64,000 nt of DNA from the NCBI GenBank assembly GCA_037447125.1, contig JBBIHG010000004.1, forward strand, positions 21,261-85,260. Reading direction: 5' to 3'. Shown piece by piece: positions 1 through 8,226 of this stretch. Both the position numbers and the translations under genes were made by a program. Below the pieces are notes generated by a model, which ran no database searches, was not told the DNA's origin, and saw only the letters and a program-made list of their open reading frames with translations. How positions within the stretch are numbered: the first letter of the stretch is position 1; each line of letters starts with the position of its first letter. This DNA is from UBA2029 sp037447125 (GTDB lineage Bacteria > Chloroflexota > Anaerolineae > Aggregatilineales > Aggregatilineaceae).

Positions 1-264
1 GATCTCTTCCTGATCTCTACCGCTGTGGAGAAGGTGGCGCTCAATTTCGGCAAGCCCGACCAGAAGGACCTGGATGTGATGACGCTGGCTGAGGCCCGGC
101 GCTATCTGGCCGAGGGGCACTTCAAGCCGGGCAGCATGGGGCCCAAGATTGAGGCGATCATCAATTTCCTGGAGAGCGGCGGCCCGCTGGCGATCGTCAC
201 CGACCCGGAGAACGTGGCGCGGGCGCTGCACGGCGAGACGGGCACGCGCGTCGTGCCCGCATGA
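1..264 (+). CDS. arcC: Carbamate kinase, C-terminal part (5' end outside window)
   Basis: The reading frame is open from the first base and encodes the last 87 residues of a carbamate kinase, which interconverts carbamoyl phosphate + ADP and carbamate + ATP. The visible part carries the family's C-terminal nucleotide-binding stretch: STAVEKVALNFGKPDQK, then HFKPGSMGPKIEAI, then the closing strand-helix with AIVTDPENVARALHGETGT. In E. coli and many anaerobes a carbamate kinase (YqeA) sits beside ssnA, xdhD, yqeB and yqeC, and homologues of all of these occur downstream here. That suggests ATP recovery from carbamoyl phosphate released in purine or urate breakdown rather than arginine catabolism. 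This role is inferred from context. The start lies upstream of the window. Confidence 0.93.
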   Translation, partial: DLFLISTAVEKVALNFGKPDQKDLDVMTLAEARRYLAEGHFKPGSMGPKIEAIINFLESGGPLAIVTDPENVARALHGETGTRVVPA

Positions 265-353
265 GACGGAAATCCCCCGGCGAGCGGCAGCTCGGCAGAA
301 GGCGAACTTGGCTGATCGCTGCCCGCTGGGGGCATTCTCTAAGGGAGCTGCAG

Positions 354-1613
354 ATGTACGTCTCTGAACTGCGCTGCGCGATCTGCGGGCGTTCCTATGC
401 CCCCGACCAGGTCGCCTACACGTGCCCACACTGCGGGCAGGCGGGCACGCTGGACGTGCTGTATGACTTTGAGGCGCTGCGGGCGGAGGTATCGCGCGAG
501 GACATCGCGCGCAGCGCCGATCCCACCCTGTGGCGCTACCGTCCGCTGCTGCCGCTCCCGCTGGAGGCGGCGGTCCCGCCACTGGCGGTGGGCGGCACGC
601 CGCTCTACGATGCGCCGCGCCTGGCGGCAGACTTGGGTCTGACTCAGGTTTGGGTCAAGGATGACGGGCGCAACCCCACCGGTTCGCTGAAAGACCGGGC
701 GAGCGCGGTCGTTGTGGCGCGGGCGATGGCGCAGGGCATCGAGGTGGTGACGACGGCTAGCACAGGCAACGCGGCGGCGGCTCTGGCCGGTATCGCGGCC
801 AGCGTCGGCCTGCCCGCCGTGATCTTCGTGCCGGCATCCGCCCCCGAAGCCAAGATCGCCCAATTGCTCACCTATGGCGCGCATGTGCTGTTGGTGCAGG
901 GCAACTACGACAACGCCTTCGACTTGGCCGTGGAAGCCGCCGGGCGCTATGGCTGGTACAACCGCAACACAGGCATGAATCCATACACGGCTGAGGGCAA
1001 AAAGACCGTTGCCTACGAGATCGCCGAGCAGCTTGGCTGGCAGGCCCCGGACGTGGTCGTGCTGAGCGTGGGCGACGGCAACATCATCAGCGGCGTGCAC
1101 AAGGGCTTCAGCGACCTGCTGGCTCTGGGCTGGATCGAGCGCATGCCACGTTTGATCGGCGTCCAGGCGGACGGCAGCGCGGCCTGCTATCAGGCGTGGA
1201 AGACGGGCGCGGACCCGGCGACTATGCCCCCCATCGCCTCCCACACCGTCGCCGACAGCATCGCCGCCGACCTGCCGCGCGACCGCGTGCGCGCCGTGCG
1301 TGCTGTGCGCGAGACGGGCGGGGCGTTCGTCTCCGTTCCTGACGACGCGATTCTGGCGGGCATCCCCGTGCTGGCGCGGCTGAGCGGCGTCTTCGCCGAG
1401 CCGGCGGCAGCAGCGACGTATGCAGGCGCGCGGGCGGCGCTGGCTGAGGGGCACATCCGGTCGGGCGAGCGCGTAGTGCTGCTGGTCACCGGCAATGGCT
1501 TGAAGGACATCAAGAGCGCCATGCGTGTGGCAGGGACCGGGCACCCGGTGGCACCGGACATCGCCGAGGTCGAGCAGGTGCGCCAGACATTGGGCCTGCC
1601 GACGTTCCGCTAG
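354..1613 (+). CDS. thrC: Threonine synthase-like PLP enzyme with N-terminal zinc ribbon
   Basis: A 419-residue fold-type II pyridoxal-phosphate enzyme. The N-terminus has a rubredoxin-like zinc knuckle (C8, C11, C24, C27). The PLP lysine is K113 in NPTGSLKDRAS, followed by the phosphate/cofactor loop TASTGNAAAAL. Threonine synthase converts O-phosphohomoserine to threonine, and the knuckle is typical of the shorter bacterial and archaeal form. The ATG at 354 is chosen because it follows AAGGGAG (341-347) and begins right at the knuckle; an upstream in-frame start would add about 31 residues unlike the family. It follows a carbamate kinase inside a purine/molybdenum-hydroxylase island, so it might instead eliminate ammonia from a diamino acid. 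Sequence alone cannot separate the two roles. Confidence 0.85.
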   Translation: MYVSELRCAICGRSYAPDQVAYTCPHCGQAGTLDVLYDFEALRAEVSREDIARSADPTLWRYRPLLPLPLEAAVPPLAVGGTPLYDAPRLAADLGLTQVWVKDDGRNPTGSLKDRASAVVVARAMAQGIEVVTTASTGNAAAALAGIAASVGLPAVIFVPASAPEAKIAQLLTYGAHVLLVQGNYDNAFDLAVEAAGRYGWYNRNTGMNPYTAEGKKTVAYEIAEQLGWQAPDVVVLSVGDGNIISGVHKGFSDLLALGWIERMPRLIGVQADGSAACYQAWKTGADPATMPPIASHTVADSIAADLPRDRVRAVRAVRETGGAFVSVPDDAILAGIPVLARLSGVFAEPAAAATYAGARAALAEGHIRSGERVVLLVTGNGLKDIKSAMRVAGTGHPVAPDIAEVEQVRQTLGLPTFR

Positions 1614-1649
1614 GGCGTGGGTGCTCCGCGTTTGGGACGAGATTCTTGA

Positions 1650-1725
1650 ACCGCAGAGACGCAGAGGGCACAGAACTTCATGAGGATTTCCCCATATTTC
1701 TCCGCGCTCTCCACGTCTCTGCGGT
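1650..1725. repeat. Intergenic inverted repeat with CGCAGAG-type arms, copy 1
   Basis: The gap after thrC holds a perfect 12-base inverted repeat: ACCGCAGAGACG at 1650-1661 and its complement at 1714-1725, separated by 52 bases. Related arms rich in GCAGAG/CTCTGCG flank a second copy at about 54028-54114. The structure would form a long hairpin in DNA or RNA. No coding potential is seen. Confidence 0.7.
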
Positions 1726-1832
1726 GATGTCTCTTAGCCTGGATAGTGCGCCGTCAGGGCGGGCGCAGGTCGCCACAGGGCGGCCAACCGGGTACAATGA
1801 TGTCAGTCACGGCGCAGGGCAATGAGAGGCCT

Positions 1833-2873
1833 ATGAGCGCACATCCGCTGATCTCTGTCGTTGCTCCGGTCTACAACGAAGAGCCGATCATTGACGAGCT
1901 GTACCGGCGTCTGGTCGAGGTGCTGGACAGCACCGGCGAGACGTGGGAGCTGGTCATGGTCAACGATGGCAGCTTCGACGGCTCTGCTGCCAAGATGCGC
2001 GCGCTGGTCGAGCGCGATCCGCGCGTGCGGGTGGTCAACTTCGCGCGCAACTTCGGCCACCAGAACGCTGTCACCGCCGGCCTGGACCATGCGCGTGGCG
2101 ACGCCGTGATCGTCATTGACGCCGATCTTCAAGACCCTCCGGAGGTGATGCTCGATCTGCTGGCCAAGTGGCGCGAGGGATACCATGTCGTCTATGCTGT
2201 CCGCTCGGAGCGCAAAGGCGAGACGTGGTTCAAGAAGCTCACGGCCAAGCTCTTCTACCGGCTGATCTACCGCATCACTGACGTGGACATCCCGGTGGAC
2301 ACGGGCGACTTCCGCCTGATGGACCGGCAGGTGGTCAACGCGCTGAACGCCATGCGCGAGCACAACCGTTTCATCCGCGGGCTGACAAGCTGGATCGGCT
2401 TCCGGCAAACGGGGGTGTACTATGTCCGGCAGGAGCGCTTTGCCGGGGAGACGAAGTACCCGCTGCGCAAGATGATCCGCTTCGCGCTGGATGCCATCAC
2501 CGGTTTCTCGTACTTTCCCCTCCAGGTGGCCATCTACGCCAGTCTGGTGCTGGCTTTGATCGCCGTGCTGGCTGTTCCCCTGGTGGCGGTCTTGCGCCTG
2601 ACGAGCAGCAACATCCAGTTTCAGGGACAGGCGACGACGCTGGTCGTGCTGCTGCTGGTCAGCTCGTTCCAGTTGTTCTTCTTCTTCATCATGGGGCAAT
2701 ATGTCGCCCGTATCTACGATGAGGTGCGCCATAGGCCGTTGTATGTGGTCGCTGACCTGTGGGAGAAGGGGCCGGACGGAACGGCAGATGCGGCAATCCC
2801 TGACGGGGTGCAGGCGGAGTCAGACGATAGACCGGCGTCGGCTCCCGCCGGGCAGGCCGGGGAGTGTCGTTAG
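1833..2873 (+). CDS. Polyprenyl-phosphate glycosyltransferase, GT2 family (GtrB/DPM-like) with two C-terminal TM helices
   Basis: A 346-residue GT-A fold glycosyltransferase predicted to move a sugar from a nucleotide donor to undecaprenyl phosphate at the inner membrane face. It has the N-terminal SVVAPVYNEE strand, the VNDGSFDGS loop, and the metal-binding DADLQDPPEVM motif near residue 105, typical of dolichol/bactoprenol-phosphate sugar synthases. Two hydrophobic helices near residues 235-260 and 275-305 give the GtrB-type anchor. ATG 1833 is preferred for its preceding GAGAGG, though the spacing is short (3 bases); ATG 1797 is an alternative. A TACAAT box lies at 1793-1798. It is unrelated to its catabolic neighbours and may be an independent unit. 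Confidence 0.85.
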   Translation: MSAHPLISVVAPVYNEEPIIDELYRRLVEVLDSTGETWELVMVNDGSFDGSAAKMRALVERDPRVRVVNFARNFGHQNAVTAGLDHARGDAVIVIDADLQDPPEVMLDLLAKWREGYHVVYAVRSERKGETWFKKLTAKLFYRLIYRITDVDIPVDTGDFRLMDRQVVNALNAMREHNRFIRGLTSWIGFRQTGVYYVRQERFAGETKYPLRKMIRFALDAITGFSYFPLQVAIYASLVLALIAVLAVPLVAVLRLTSSNIQFQGQATTLVVLLLVSSFQLFFFFIMGQYVARIYDEVRHRPLYVVADLWEKGPDGTADAAIPDGVQAESDDRPASAPAGQAGECR

Positions 2874-2891
2874 CGTGGAAGGGGTGTGCTG

Positions 2892-3152
2892 GTGAGCGGG
2901 GTTGTGCCGCCGCAAGGCAGAGGGAAGGGCGAAGAGGTCGAGCGTGTGCAGGTATACCAGCGGCTCGTGCTCGAGTACGAGTCGCTGGACGAGCAGATTG
3001 ACGCGCTGATCGCCCAGCATCACGGCTCCACCGAGTCCATGCCGGATGAAGCCTACCAACGCTACCGCGAGCTGGCCAACCATCGCGACTACGTCTACAA
3101 CCAGATGAAGCGCCTGGAGCGCGAGATTTTTCCGGACGACGAAGCGCCCTGA
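2892..3152 (+). CDS. Small charged coiled-coil protein, function unknown
   Basis: About 86 residues, strongly charged, with a helical pattern (VYQRLVLEYESLDEQIDALI and a second helix ending NQMKRLEREIF) that suggests a short antiparallel coiled coil. No cysteines, signal peptide or membrane segment. GTG 2892 is preferred because GGAAGGGG (2877-2884) precedes it by 7 bases; GTG 2886 is also possible. It lies 18 bases after the glycosyltransferase and about 100 before the next PLP enzyme. I do not recognise a family. Codon use matches its neighbours, so it is probably real. Confidence 0.6.
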   Translation: MSGVVPPQGRGKGEEVERVQVYQRLVLEYESLDEQIDALIAQHHGSTESMPDEAYQRYRELANHRDYVYNQMKRLEREIFPDDEAP

Positions 3153-3258
3153 GACCGGGTAGCCGGCGCGCAGGGCGCACGATCGGGCACGTGTGCTTGT
3201 CTGGCAGTCCTCGATGGCTGCCGCTTTCGCCTCGTTCAGTTTGACAGGAGTCCTGACT

Positions 3259-4662
3259 GTGGCACAACGGAAGTTGATTACCGGTCCGACCTTCGAAGAA
3301 ATGCTCCATCCGCAGTTGATTGACCCGCAGATTCGCGCCCAGGCGCATGAAGCGCGGACAAGCGATCCTCTGGCGTCCATCAATCTCTTCAATATCTCGT
3401 GGCGCGACATCACCAACCAGATTCAGTACGCCGTGCTCCCCCCACAGCTTACGGGGATTGACACGCCCATCGCCGTGCTGACCAGCACGCACTTCCCGAC
3501 GCGCAGCCACAAGGTGGGCGCGACGTACTCGGTGCTGCTGGAAAAAGAGCTGTTCGGCGATGTAGACCCCTGGAAGCACACGCTGATCTGGCCCTCAACC
3601 GGCAACTACGGCATTGGCGGGGCCTATGTCGCGGGACGCATGGGCTGCAAGAGCATCGTCATCCTGCCCGAAGAGATGAGCAAGGAGCGCTTTGACCTGA
3701 TCGCAGAATACGGCGCGAAGGCGATTGCCACGCCCGGCTGCGAGAGCAACGTCAAGGAAATCTACGACAAGGTCAAGGAATTGATGGCCTCCGACCCGGA
3801 CATGCGCAGCATGAACCAGTTCGAGGTCATGGGCAACTATCGCTTCCACTACTACGTGACCGGCAATACGATCATTGACCTGGCACGCGAGCTGGCCGAG
3901 CGGGGCATTGGCAGCGGTAAGGTGTCGGCCTACGTGTCGGCGATGGGTAGCGCGGGGACTATCGCGGCGGGCGACCGGCTCAAGCAGCAGTGGCACGACC
4001 ACAAGATCGTCGGCCTGGAGCCGGTGCAGTGCCCCACGCTGGCCCTCAACGGGTACGGTGGCCACGACATCCAGGGCATAGGCGACAAGCACGTGACCTG
4101 GATTCACAACGTCAACAACATGGATGCGATCATCCTGATTGACGACATTGAGACCAAGCTGGCGCTGCAACTCTTCGCTGACGAGGGCGGGCTGCAAGCG
4201 CTGGTGAACCACTTCGGCATTGCCCAAGAGACGGTGGACTACCTCAAGACACGGCTGGGCATCAGCAGCATCTGCAACATCTTCGGCGCGATCAAGACGG
4301 CCAAGTACTATGGCATGGGCAAGGACGATCTGGTGGTCACGGTGGCGACCGACGGGCTGGATCGCTACGGCAGCGTGATGGGCGCGATGCGCCGCGACTA
4401 CGGCATCGTTGACGAGACCGAGGCCATCGCCCGCGTGCGCAGCCTGTTCCACGGCCTGCGTACCGACTACGTGTGGGAAGGCAACTGGGAGAACCGCGCC
4501 CGCTGGCACAACCTGAAGTACTACACCTGGGTCGAGCAGCAGGGCAAGATGGTGGAAGAACTCGACGCCCAGAAGGACCCCGCCTGGTGGGAAGCTGAGC
4601 AGGCGCGCGTCAAGGATATTGACGCCAGGCTGTTGGAGTACCGCCAGACCGGACGAATCTGA
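3259..4662 (+). CDS. Fold-type II PLP-dependent enzyme (cysteine synthase / threonine synthase superfamily), specificity unknown
   Basis: A 467-residue tryptophan-synthase-beta-fold protein. The likely PLP lysine is in RSHKVGATYSVL. The phosphate-binding loop WPSTGNYGIGGAYVAG and following VILPEEMSKERFDLIAEYGA correspond to the substrate and cofactor domains of cysteine synthases, threonine synthases and diaminopropionate ammonia-lyases. The C-terminal VVTVATDGLDRYGSVMG closes the cofactor site. It is longer than cysteine synthase (about 310 residues). GTG 3259 is chosen because AGGAG lies 8 bases upstream. It stands two genes before ssnA. In enterobacterial clusters that relative place is taken by the diaminopropionate lyase YgeX, so an analogous ammonia-releasing role is a reasonable guess, not shown. 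Confidence 0.75.
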   Translation: MAQRKLITGPTFEEMLHPQLIDPQIRAQAHEARTSDPLASINLFNISWRDITNQIQYAVLPPQLTGIDTPIAVLTSTHFPTRSHKVGATYSVLLEKELFGDVDPWKHTLIWPSTGNYGIGGAYVAGRMGCKSIVILPEEMSKERFDLIAEYGAKAIATPGCESNVKEIYDKVKELMASDPDMRSMNQFEVMGNYRFHYYVTGNTIIDLARELAERGIGSGKVSAYVSAMGSAGTIAAGDRLKQQWHDHKIVGLEPVQCPTLALNGYGGHDIQGIGDKHVTWIHNVNNMDAIILIDDIETKLALQLFADEGGLQALVNHFGIAQETVDYLKTRLGISSICNIFGAIKTAKYYGMGKDDLVVTVATDGLDRYGSVMGAMRRDYGIVDETEAIARVRSLFHGLRTDYVWEGNWENRARWHNLKYYTWVEQQGKMVEELDAQKDPAWWEAEQARVKDIDARLLEYRQTGRI

Positions 4663-4675
4663 TCGGGAGAGGCCG

Positions 4676-5353
4676 ATGTACCCCGAAGACCGCGTCCTGG
4701 TTGGCGTCATCAACCGCAAGCGCGACTTCGACACGGCTCAAACTGCGCACTGGTACCGTATCCCACAGGACCGGGCTGCGGGGGGCATCTACGCGGAGTA
4801 CATCGCCTTCTTCTTCAGCCGCGCCTTTGGGGAACTGAACGGCGCTATTCACTACTATGCACGGCGCACGGGGCTTGAGCTGGTTCACCGCCGCGATTTG
4901 CTGCCGGACGAGCCGGCTCATCCCCGCGCCGACGCGCTGTATCACAAGCTGCAATTCGGCGAGCTGCGCCACAAGGACCCGCCCATCGCCAACCGCGATC
5001 GGCGCGTGGTGACCTTCATCCATACGACGTGGGACCGCTTCTCGCAAGCGCAGGACCTGGCTGATCTATACTCCGACGCCGACGCCTTTGTGGATCGCGT
5101 CTTCCATGCCCTGGAGCGCGAGGGCGTCCGCGCTGAGCGGCGGTGGGAGGCGGAGGCTCTGCCAGAAGGCAGGAGACCGTTCCTGGCCATTCCTTGCGCG
5201 GACGGGACGGTGATCGCTTCAACCCGTCCCCGCGATGGGCGGGTGATTGTCCTGCCGGCCTGTGATGGGCCGGGCGCCCTGCGTGAAAGCGTCGCGGCGA
5301 TTCTGGACGCAGTTAAGAAGCATGGTGGGCCGCCCGCAAGCGGGCGCCCCTAG
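4676..5353 (+). CDS. Uncharacterised conserved-looking protein between PLP enzyme and SsnA
   Basis: A soluble 225-residue protein with no signal peptide or membrane helix. Visible features are an N-terminal VLVGVINRKRDF strand-loop, HWYRIP, an aromatic-rich helix YIAFFFSRAFG, and a central VVTFIHTTWDRFSQAQDL segment. I cannot place it in a family. The start is ATG 4676 with GGGAGAGG 3 bases upstream, 13 bases after the preceding PLP gene, so it is probably co-transcribed and perhaps coupled. ssnA follows 19 bases later. Its place between two catabolic enzymes suggests an accessory role in the same pathway, but nothing in the sequence shows what. Confidence 0.7.
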   Translation: MYPEDRVLVGVINRKRDFDTAQTAHWYRIPQDRAAGGIYAEYIAFFFSRAFGELNGAIHYYARRTGLELVHRRDLLPDEPAHPRADALYHKLQFGELRHKDPPIANRDRRVVTFIHTTWDRFSQAQDLADLYSDADAFVDRVFHALEREGVRAERRWEAEALPEGRRPFLAIPCADGTVIASTRPRDGRVIVLPACDGPGALRESVAAILDAVKKHGGPPASGRP

Positions 5354-5372
5354 AGAACAAGAGATGAATGCT

Positions 5373-6731
5373 ATGCCTTTGTTGATCACCAATGGAACAG
5401 TCGTCACCTGGGAGACGCCGAACCGCGTGATCGAGGATGGCGCTGTCCTGATTGAGGGCGACACGATCCGCGAAGTAGGCGAGACAGCCGCGCTGGTGGC
5501 TCGCCACCCTGCCGCTGAACGCTTCGACGCGCGCGGGCAACTGCTCATGCCCGGCGGAATCTGCGCGCACACCCATTTCTACGGCGCGTATGCGCGCGGC
5601 ATGGGCATTCCGGGGCCGGCGCCCAGGAACTTCCCCGAAATCCTGGAGCGGCTGTGGTGGCCGCTCGACAAGGCGCTCGACCGGGAGGCAGTGTGCTTTA
5701 GCGCGCTGGTCTGCCTGGTGGACGCGATCAAGCATGGCACGACGACGCTGATCGATCATCACGCCAGCCCCAACTTCATTGACGGCAGCCTGGATGTGAT
5801 CGCCGACGCAACGGAAGAGGCCGGGCTGCGCGCAGTGCTGTGCTACGAAGTCACCGACCGCGACGGGCCGGACAAAGCGCAGGCGGGCATCGCCGAGAAT
5901 GTGCGCTTCCTGCGCGCCGCGCGGTCGCGCCTGCTGGTCGCGGCGACGTTCGGGCTGCACGCCAGCCTGACGCTGACCGACGAGACGCTGCGGGCGTGCG
6001 TGGAGGCGGCCAGCGGGTTGGACACGGGCTTCCACATCCACGTGGCCGAGCACGAGGCCGACGAGGAAGACAGCCTGCGCAAAGCGGGCAAGCGCGTCGT
6101 CGAGCGCCTGGACTCCTTCGGCATCCTGGGGCCACAGACCATCGTCGCCCATGCGGTGCACGTCAACGCTGCCGAGCGCGCCATCCTCAAGAATACGGGC
6201 ACCTGGGTGTCGCACCAGCCGCGCTCGAACATGAACAACGCCGTCGGCGCTGCCGCGCTCGATGCCATGTTCGCCGAGGGGATTGCCCTGGCGCTGGGCA
6301 ACGATGGCTTCAGCAACAATATGTGGGCGGAGTGGAAAGCGGCCTACCTGCTGCACAAAGTGGCGAACCGCGATCCGCGCCTAGCCCCCGGTGACATGAT
6401 CGCCCAGATTGCCACGGGCAACAATGCCCGTCTGGCGTCGTCCTTCTTCCCGCACAAGGTGGGCGCGCTTGCGCCTGGCGCGGCGGCGGACGTGATCCTG
6501 GTGGATTACCGCCCCTTCACCCCGCTCAACGCGGGCAATCTGCCCTGGCATATCCTGTTTGGCTTCGAGTCCTCGATGGTGACGACGACCATCGTTGCTG
6601 GCAAGGTGCTGATGCGCGACCGGACGCTGCTCACGCTGGACGAGGGCGCGATTGCGGCGGCGGCGCGCGCGCACGCCCCCCAGGTCTGGGAACGCTATAA
6701 TCACTTTGCCCAGCGGGTACTCGCCCAATGA
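5373..6731 (+). CDS. ssnA: SsnA-type amidohydrolase (purine-related deaminase/aminohydrolase)
   Basis: A 452-residue amidohydrolase-superfamily enzyme with a metal-dependent TIM barrel. Metal ligands are visible as H66 and H68 in GICAHTHFY, the histidine of HIHVAEHEAD, the histidine of VAHAVHVN, and the aspartate of LGNDGFSNNMW. DHHAS and YEVTDRDGPDKAQAGI are characteristic of SsnA rather than guanine or cytosine deaminase. SsnA belongs to the selenium/molybdenum hydroxylase purine cluster and probably hydrolyses a purine-derived ring or amino group; the exact substrate is uncertain. ATG 5373 has AAGAGA 8 bases upstream and starts right at the first beta strand; ATG 5364 is an alternative. 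Its stop overlaps the npdG start (ATGA), so the two are translationally coupled. Confidence 0.88.
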   Translation: MPLLITNGTVVTWETPNRVIEDGAVLIEGDTIREVGETAALVARHPAAERFDARGQLLMPGGICAHTHFYGAYARGMGIPGPAPRNFPEILERLWWPLDKALDREAVCFSALVCLVDAIKHGTTTLIDHHASPNFIDGSLDVIADATEEAGLRAVLCYEVTDRDGPDKAQAGIAENVRFLRAARSRLLVAATFGLHASLTLTDETLRACVEAASGLDTGFHIHVAEHEADEEDSLRKAGKRVVERLDSFGILGPQTIVAHAVHVNAAERAILKNTGTWVSHQPRSNMNNAVGAAALDAMFAEGIALALGNDGFSNNMWAEWKAAYLLHKVANRDPRLAPGDMIAQIATGNNARLASSFFPHKVGALAPGAAADVILVDYRPFTPLNAGNLPWHILFGFESSMVTTTIVAGKVLMRDRTLLTLDEGAIAAAARAHAPQVWERYNHFAQRVLAQ

Positions 6732-7420
6732 CGGAGGCTATTACGTTGACTACCATTCCCAAGTTCCTGACGATTGCAGTCTTGGGCGGCACCGGCAAGG
6801 AAGGATCGGGGCTGGTGCTGCGCTGGGCGCACAGCGGCTACCGCGTGCTGATCGGCTCGCGCGATGCGGAGCGCGCCGCGGCCAAGGCCGGCGAGCTGAA
6901 TGCCATCCTGGGCGCAGATGCCATTCGCGGCATGAGCAACGAGGACGCCGCCGCGCAGGCCGACCTGGTGGTGCTCAGCGTGCCGTACAGCGCGCACAAG
7001 GACATTCTCCAGTCAGTGAAGGACCACGTGCGAGGCAAGATCGTGGTGGATGTCACGGTGCCGCTGCAGCCGCCGAACGTGCGCACCGTGTACGTGCCGG
7101 AAGGCAAGGCGGCTAGCCTGGAAGCGCAGGCCCTGCTGGGCGATGGCGCGCGCGTGGTGGCGGCCTTCCAGAATGTGGGCGCGGCGCATCTGCAGGAACT
7201 GTCTCATAGCGTGAACTGCGATGTGCTGATGTGCAGCGACGACGCCGGGGCGAAGGGTGAGGTCGCGCAGTTGGTGGAGGCCATTCCAGGGATGCGCGCC
7301 GTTGACGCCGGGCCGCTGGCCAACGCGGTGGCGGTCGAGGCGCTGACGCCTGTCTTGCTGTATATCAACAGACGCTACAAGGTCGCTGGGGCGGGGATTC
7401 GCATCACGGGCCTGGAATGA
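6728..7420 (+). CDS. npdG: NADPH-dependent F420 reductase (NpdG family)
   Basis: A 230-residue Rossmann protein with AVLGGTGKEGSGL at the N-terminus, the NADP-phosphate-binding GSRD, VVLSVPYSAHKDIL, and the family stretch VVAAFQNVGAAHLQEL. The enzyme exchanges hydride between NADPH and coenzyme F420 in the cytoplasm. The start codon overlaps the ssnA stop (ATGA), linking F420 reduction to the purine-type amidohydrolase. The cofE start follows 7 bases after its stop. With CofE, CofD, CofC and an F420-dependent oxidoreductase next door, the assignment to F420 rather than another NADP partner is well supported. Other members of the superfamily reduce ferric complexes or pyrroline carboxylate, which fits less well. 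Confidence 0.9.
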   Translation: MTEAITLTTIPKFLTIAVLGGTGKEGSGLVLRWAHSGYRVLIGSRDAERAAAKAGELNAILGADAIRGMSNEDAAAQADLVVLSVPYSAHKDILQSVKDHVRGKIVVDVTVPLQPPNVRTVYVPEGKAASLEAQALLGDGARVVAAFQNVGAAHLQELSHSVNCDVLMCSDDAGAKGEVAQLVEAIPGMRAVDAGPLANAVAVEALTPVLLYINRRYKVAGAGIRITGLE

Positions 7421-7427
7421 CGTGCCG

Positions 7428-8222
7428 ATGGCAGCGCAGTTCACCCGGCTGACCCTCATCGGTCTGCCGCATATTCCCCACGTGCAGCCCGGCGACGACC
7501 TGGCGGCGATCCTGGTCGCCAGCCTGCAAAGCGCACGCCTGGCCCTCGAGCTGGGGGATATTCTCATCATCACTTCCAAGCTGGTCTCCAAAGCTGAGGG
7601 TCGCTTCGCCGACCTGCGGGCGGTTGAGCCGTCGGCGCGCGCTCGGCGGGTGGCGGAGCAAACGCGCAAGGACCCGCGCATGGTCGAACTCATCTTGCGC
7701 GAGTCCACTGCGATCTCGCGCATGCGCCCGGACGTGCTGATCGTGCGTCACCGGCTGGGCTTCACCCTGGCCAACGCGGGCATTGACCACTCGAACGTGG
7801 GCCGCGACGGAGAAGACTGGGTGCTGCTGCTGCCTGAAGACCCCGACCGCTCGGCGAGGCAGATTCGCCAGCGTCTGCGCGACCTGACCGGTGTAGCGCC
7901 CGGCATCGTGGTCAGCGACTCGCATGGCCGCCCGTTTCGCATCGGGACGGTGGGCGTGGCCATCGGCCTGGCGGGGTTCCCGGCGATCTGGGACAAGCGC
8001 GGGCAGCGCGATCTGTATGGGCGCGAGTTGCGTATCACCGTGACCGGCCTGGGCGACGAACTGGCGGCGGCGGCGGGGCTGGTCACCGGGCAGGGGGCAG
8101 AAGGGCTGCCGGCCGTGCTGGTGCGCGGCATGGCGCTTCCCCAGGGCGAGGGCTGCGCCGCTGATCTCGTCCGGCCCGAAGCCCTTGACCTGTACGCCGA
8201 TCACCAGGACGCGGGCGAGTAG
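7428..8222 (+). CDS. cofE: Coenzyme F420:L-glutamate ligase (CofE)
   Basis: A 264-residue stand-alone CofE. It adds one or more gamma-linked glutamates to F420-0 using GTP. Family signatures are GDILIITSKLVSKAEGR near residue 45, the metal/GTP region HRLGFTLANAGIDHSNV, and VSDSHGRPFRIGTVGVAIG. Actinobacterial FbiB fuses this domain to a C-terminal flavoreductase; here that domain is the separate next gene, 4 bases downstream. ATG 7428 is preferred over GTG 7422, which would add two residues. It belongs to the tight cofE - reductase - cofD - cofC run. Confidence 0.93.
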   Translation: MAAQFTRLTLIGLPHIPHVQPGDDLAAILVASLQSARLALELGDILIITSKLVSKAEGRFADLRAVEPSARARRVAEQTRKDPRMVELILRESTAISRMRPDVLIVRHRLGFTLANAGIDHSNVGRDGEDWVLLLPEDPDRSARQIRQRLRDLTGVAPGIVVSDSHGRPFRIGTVGVAIGLAGFPAIWDKRGQRDLYGRELRITVTGLGDELAAAAGLVTGQGAEGLPAVLVRGMALPQGEGCAADLVRPEALDLYADHQDAGE

Positions 8223-8226
8223 CTGC

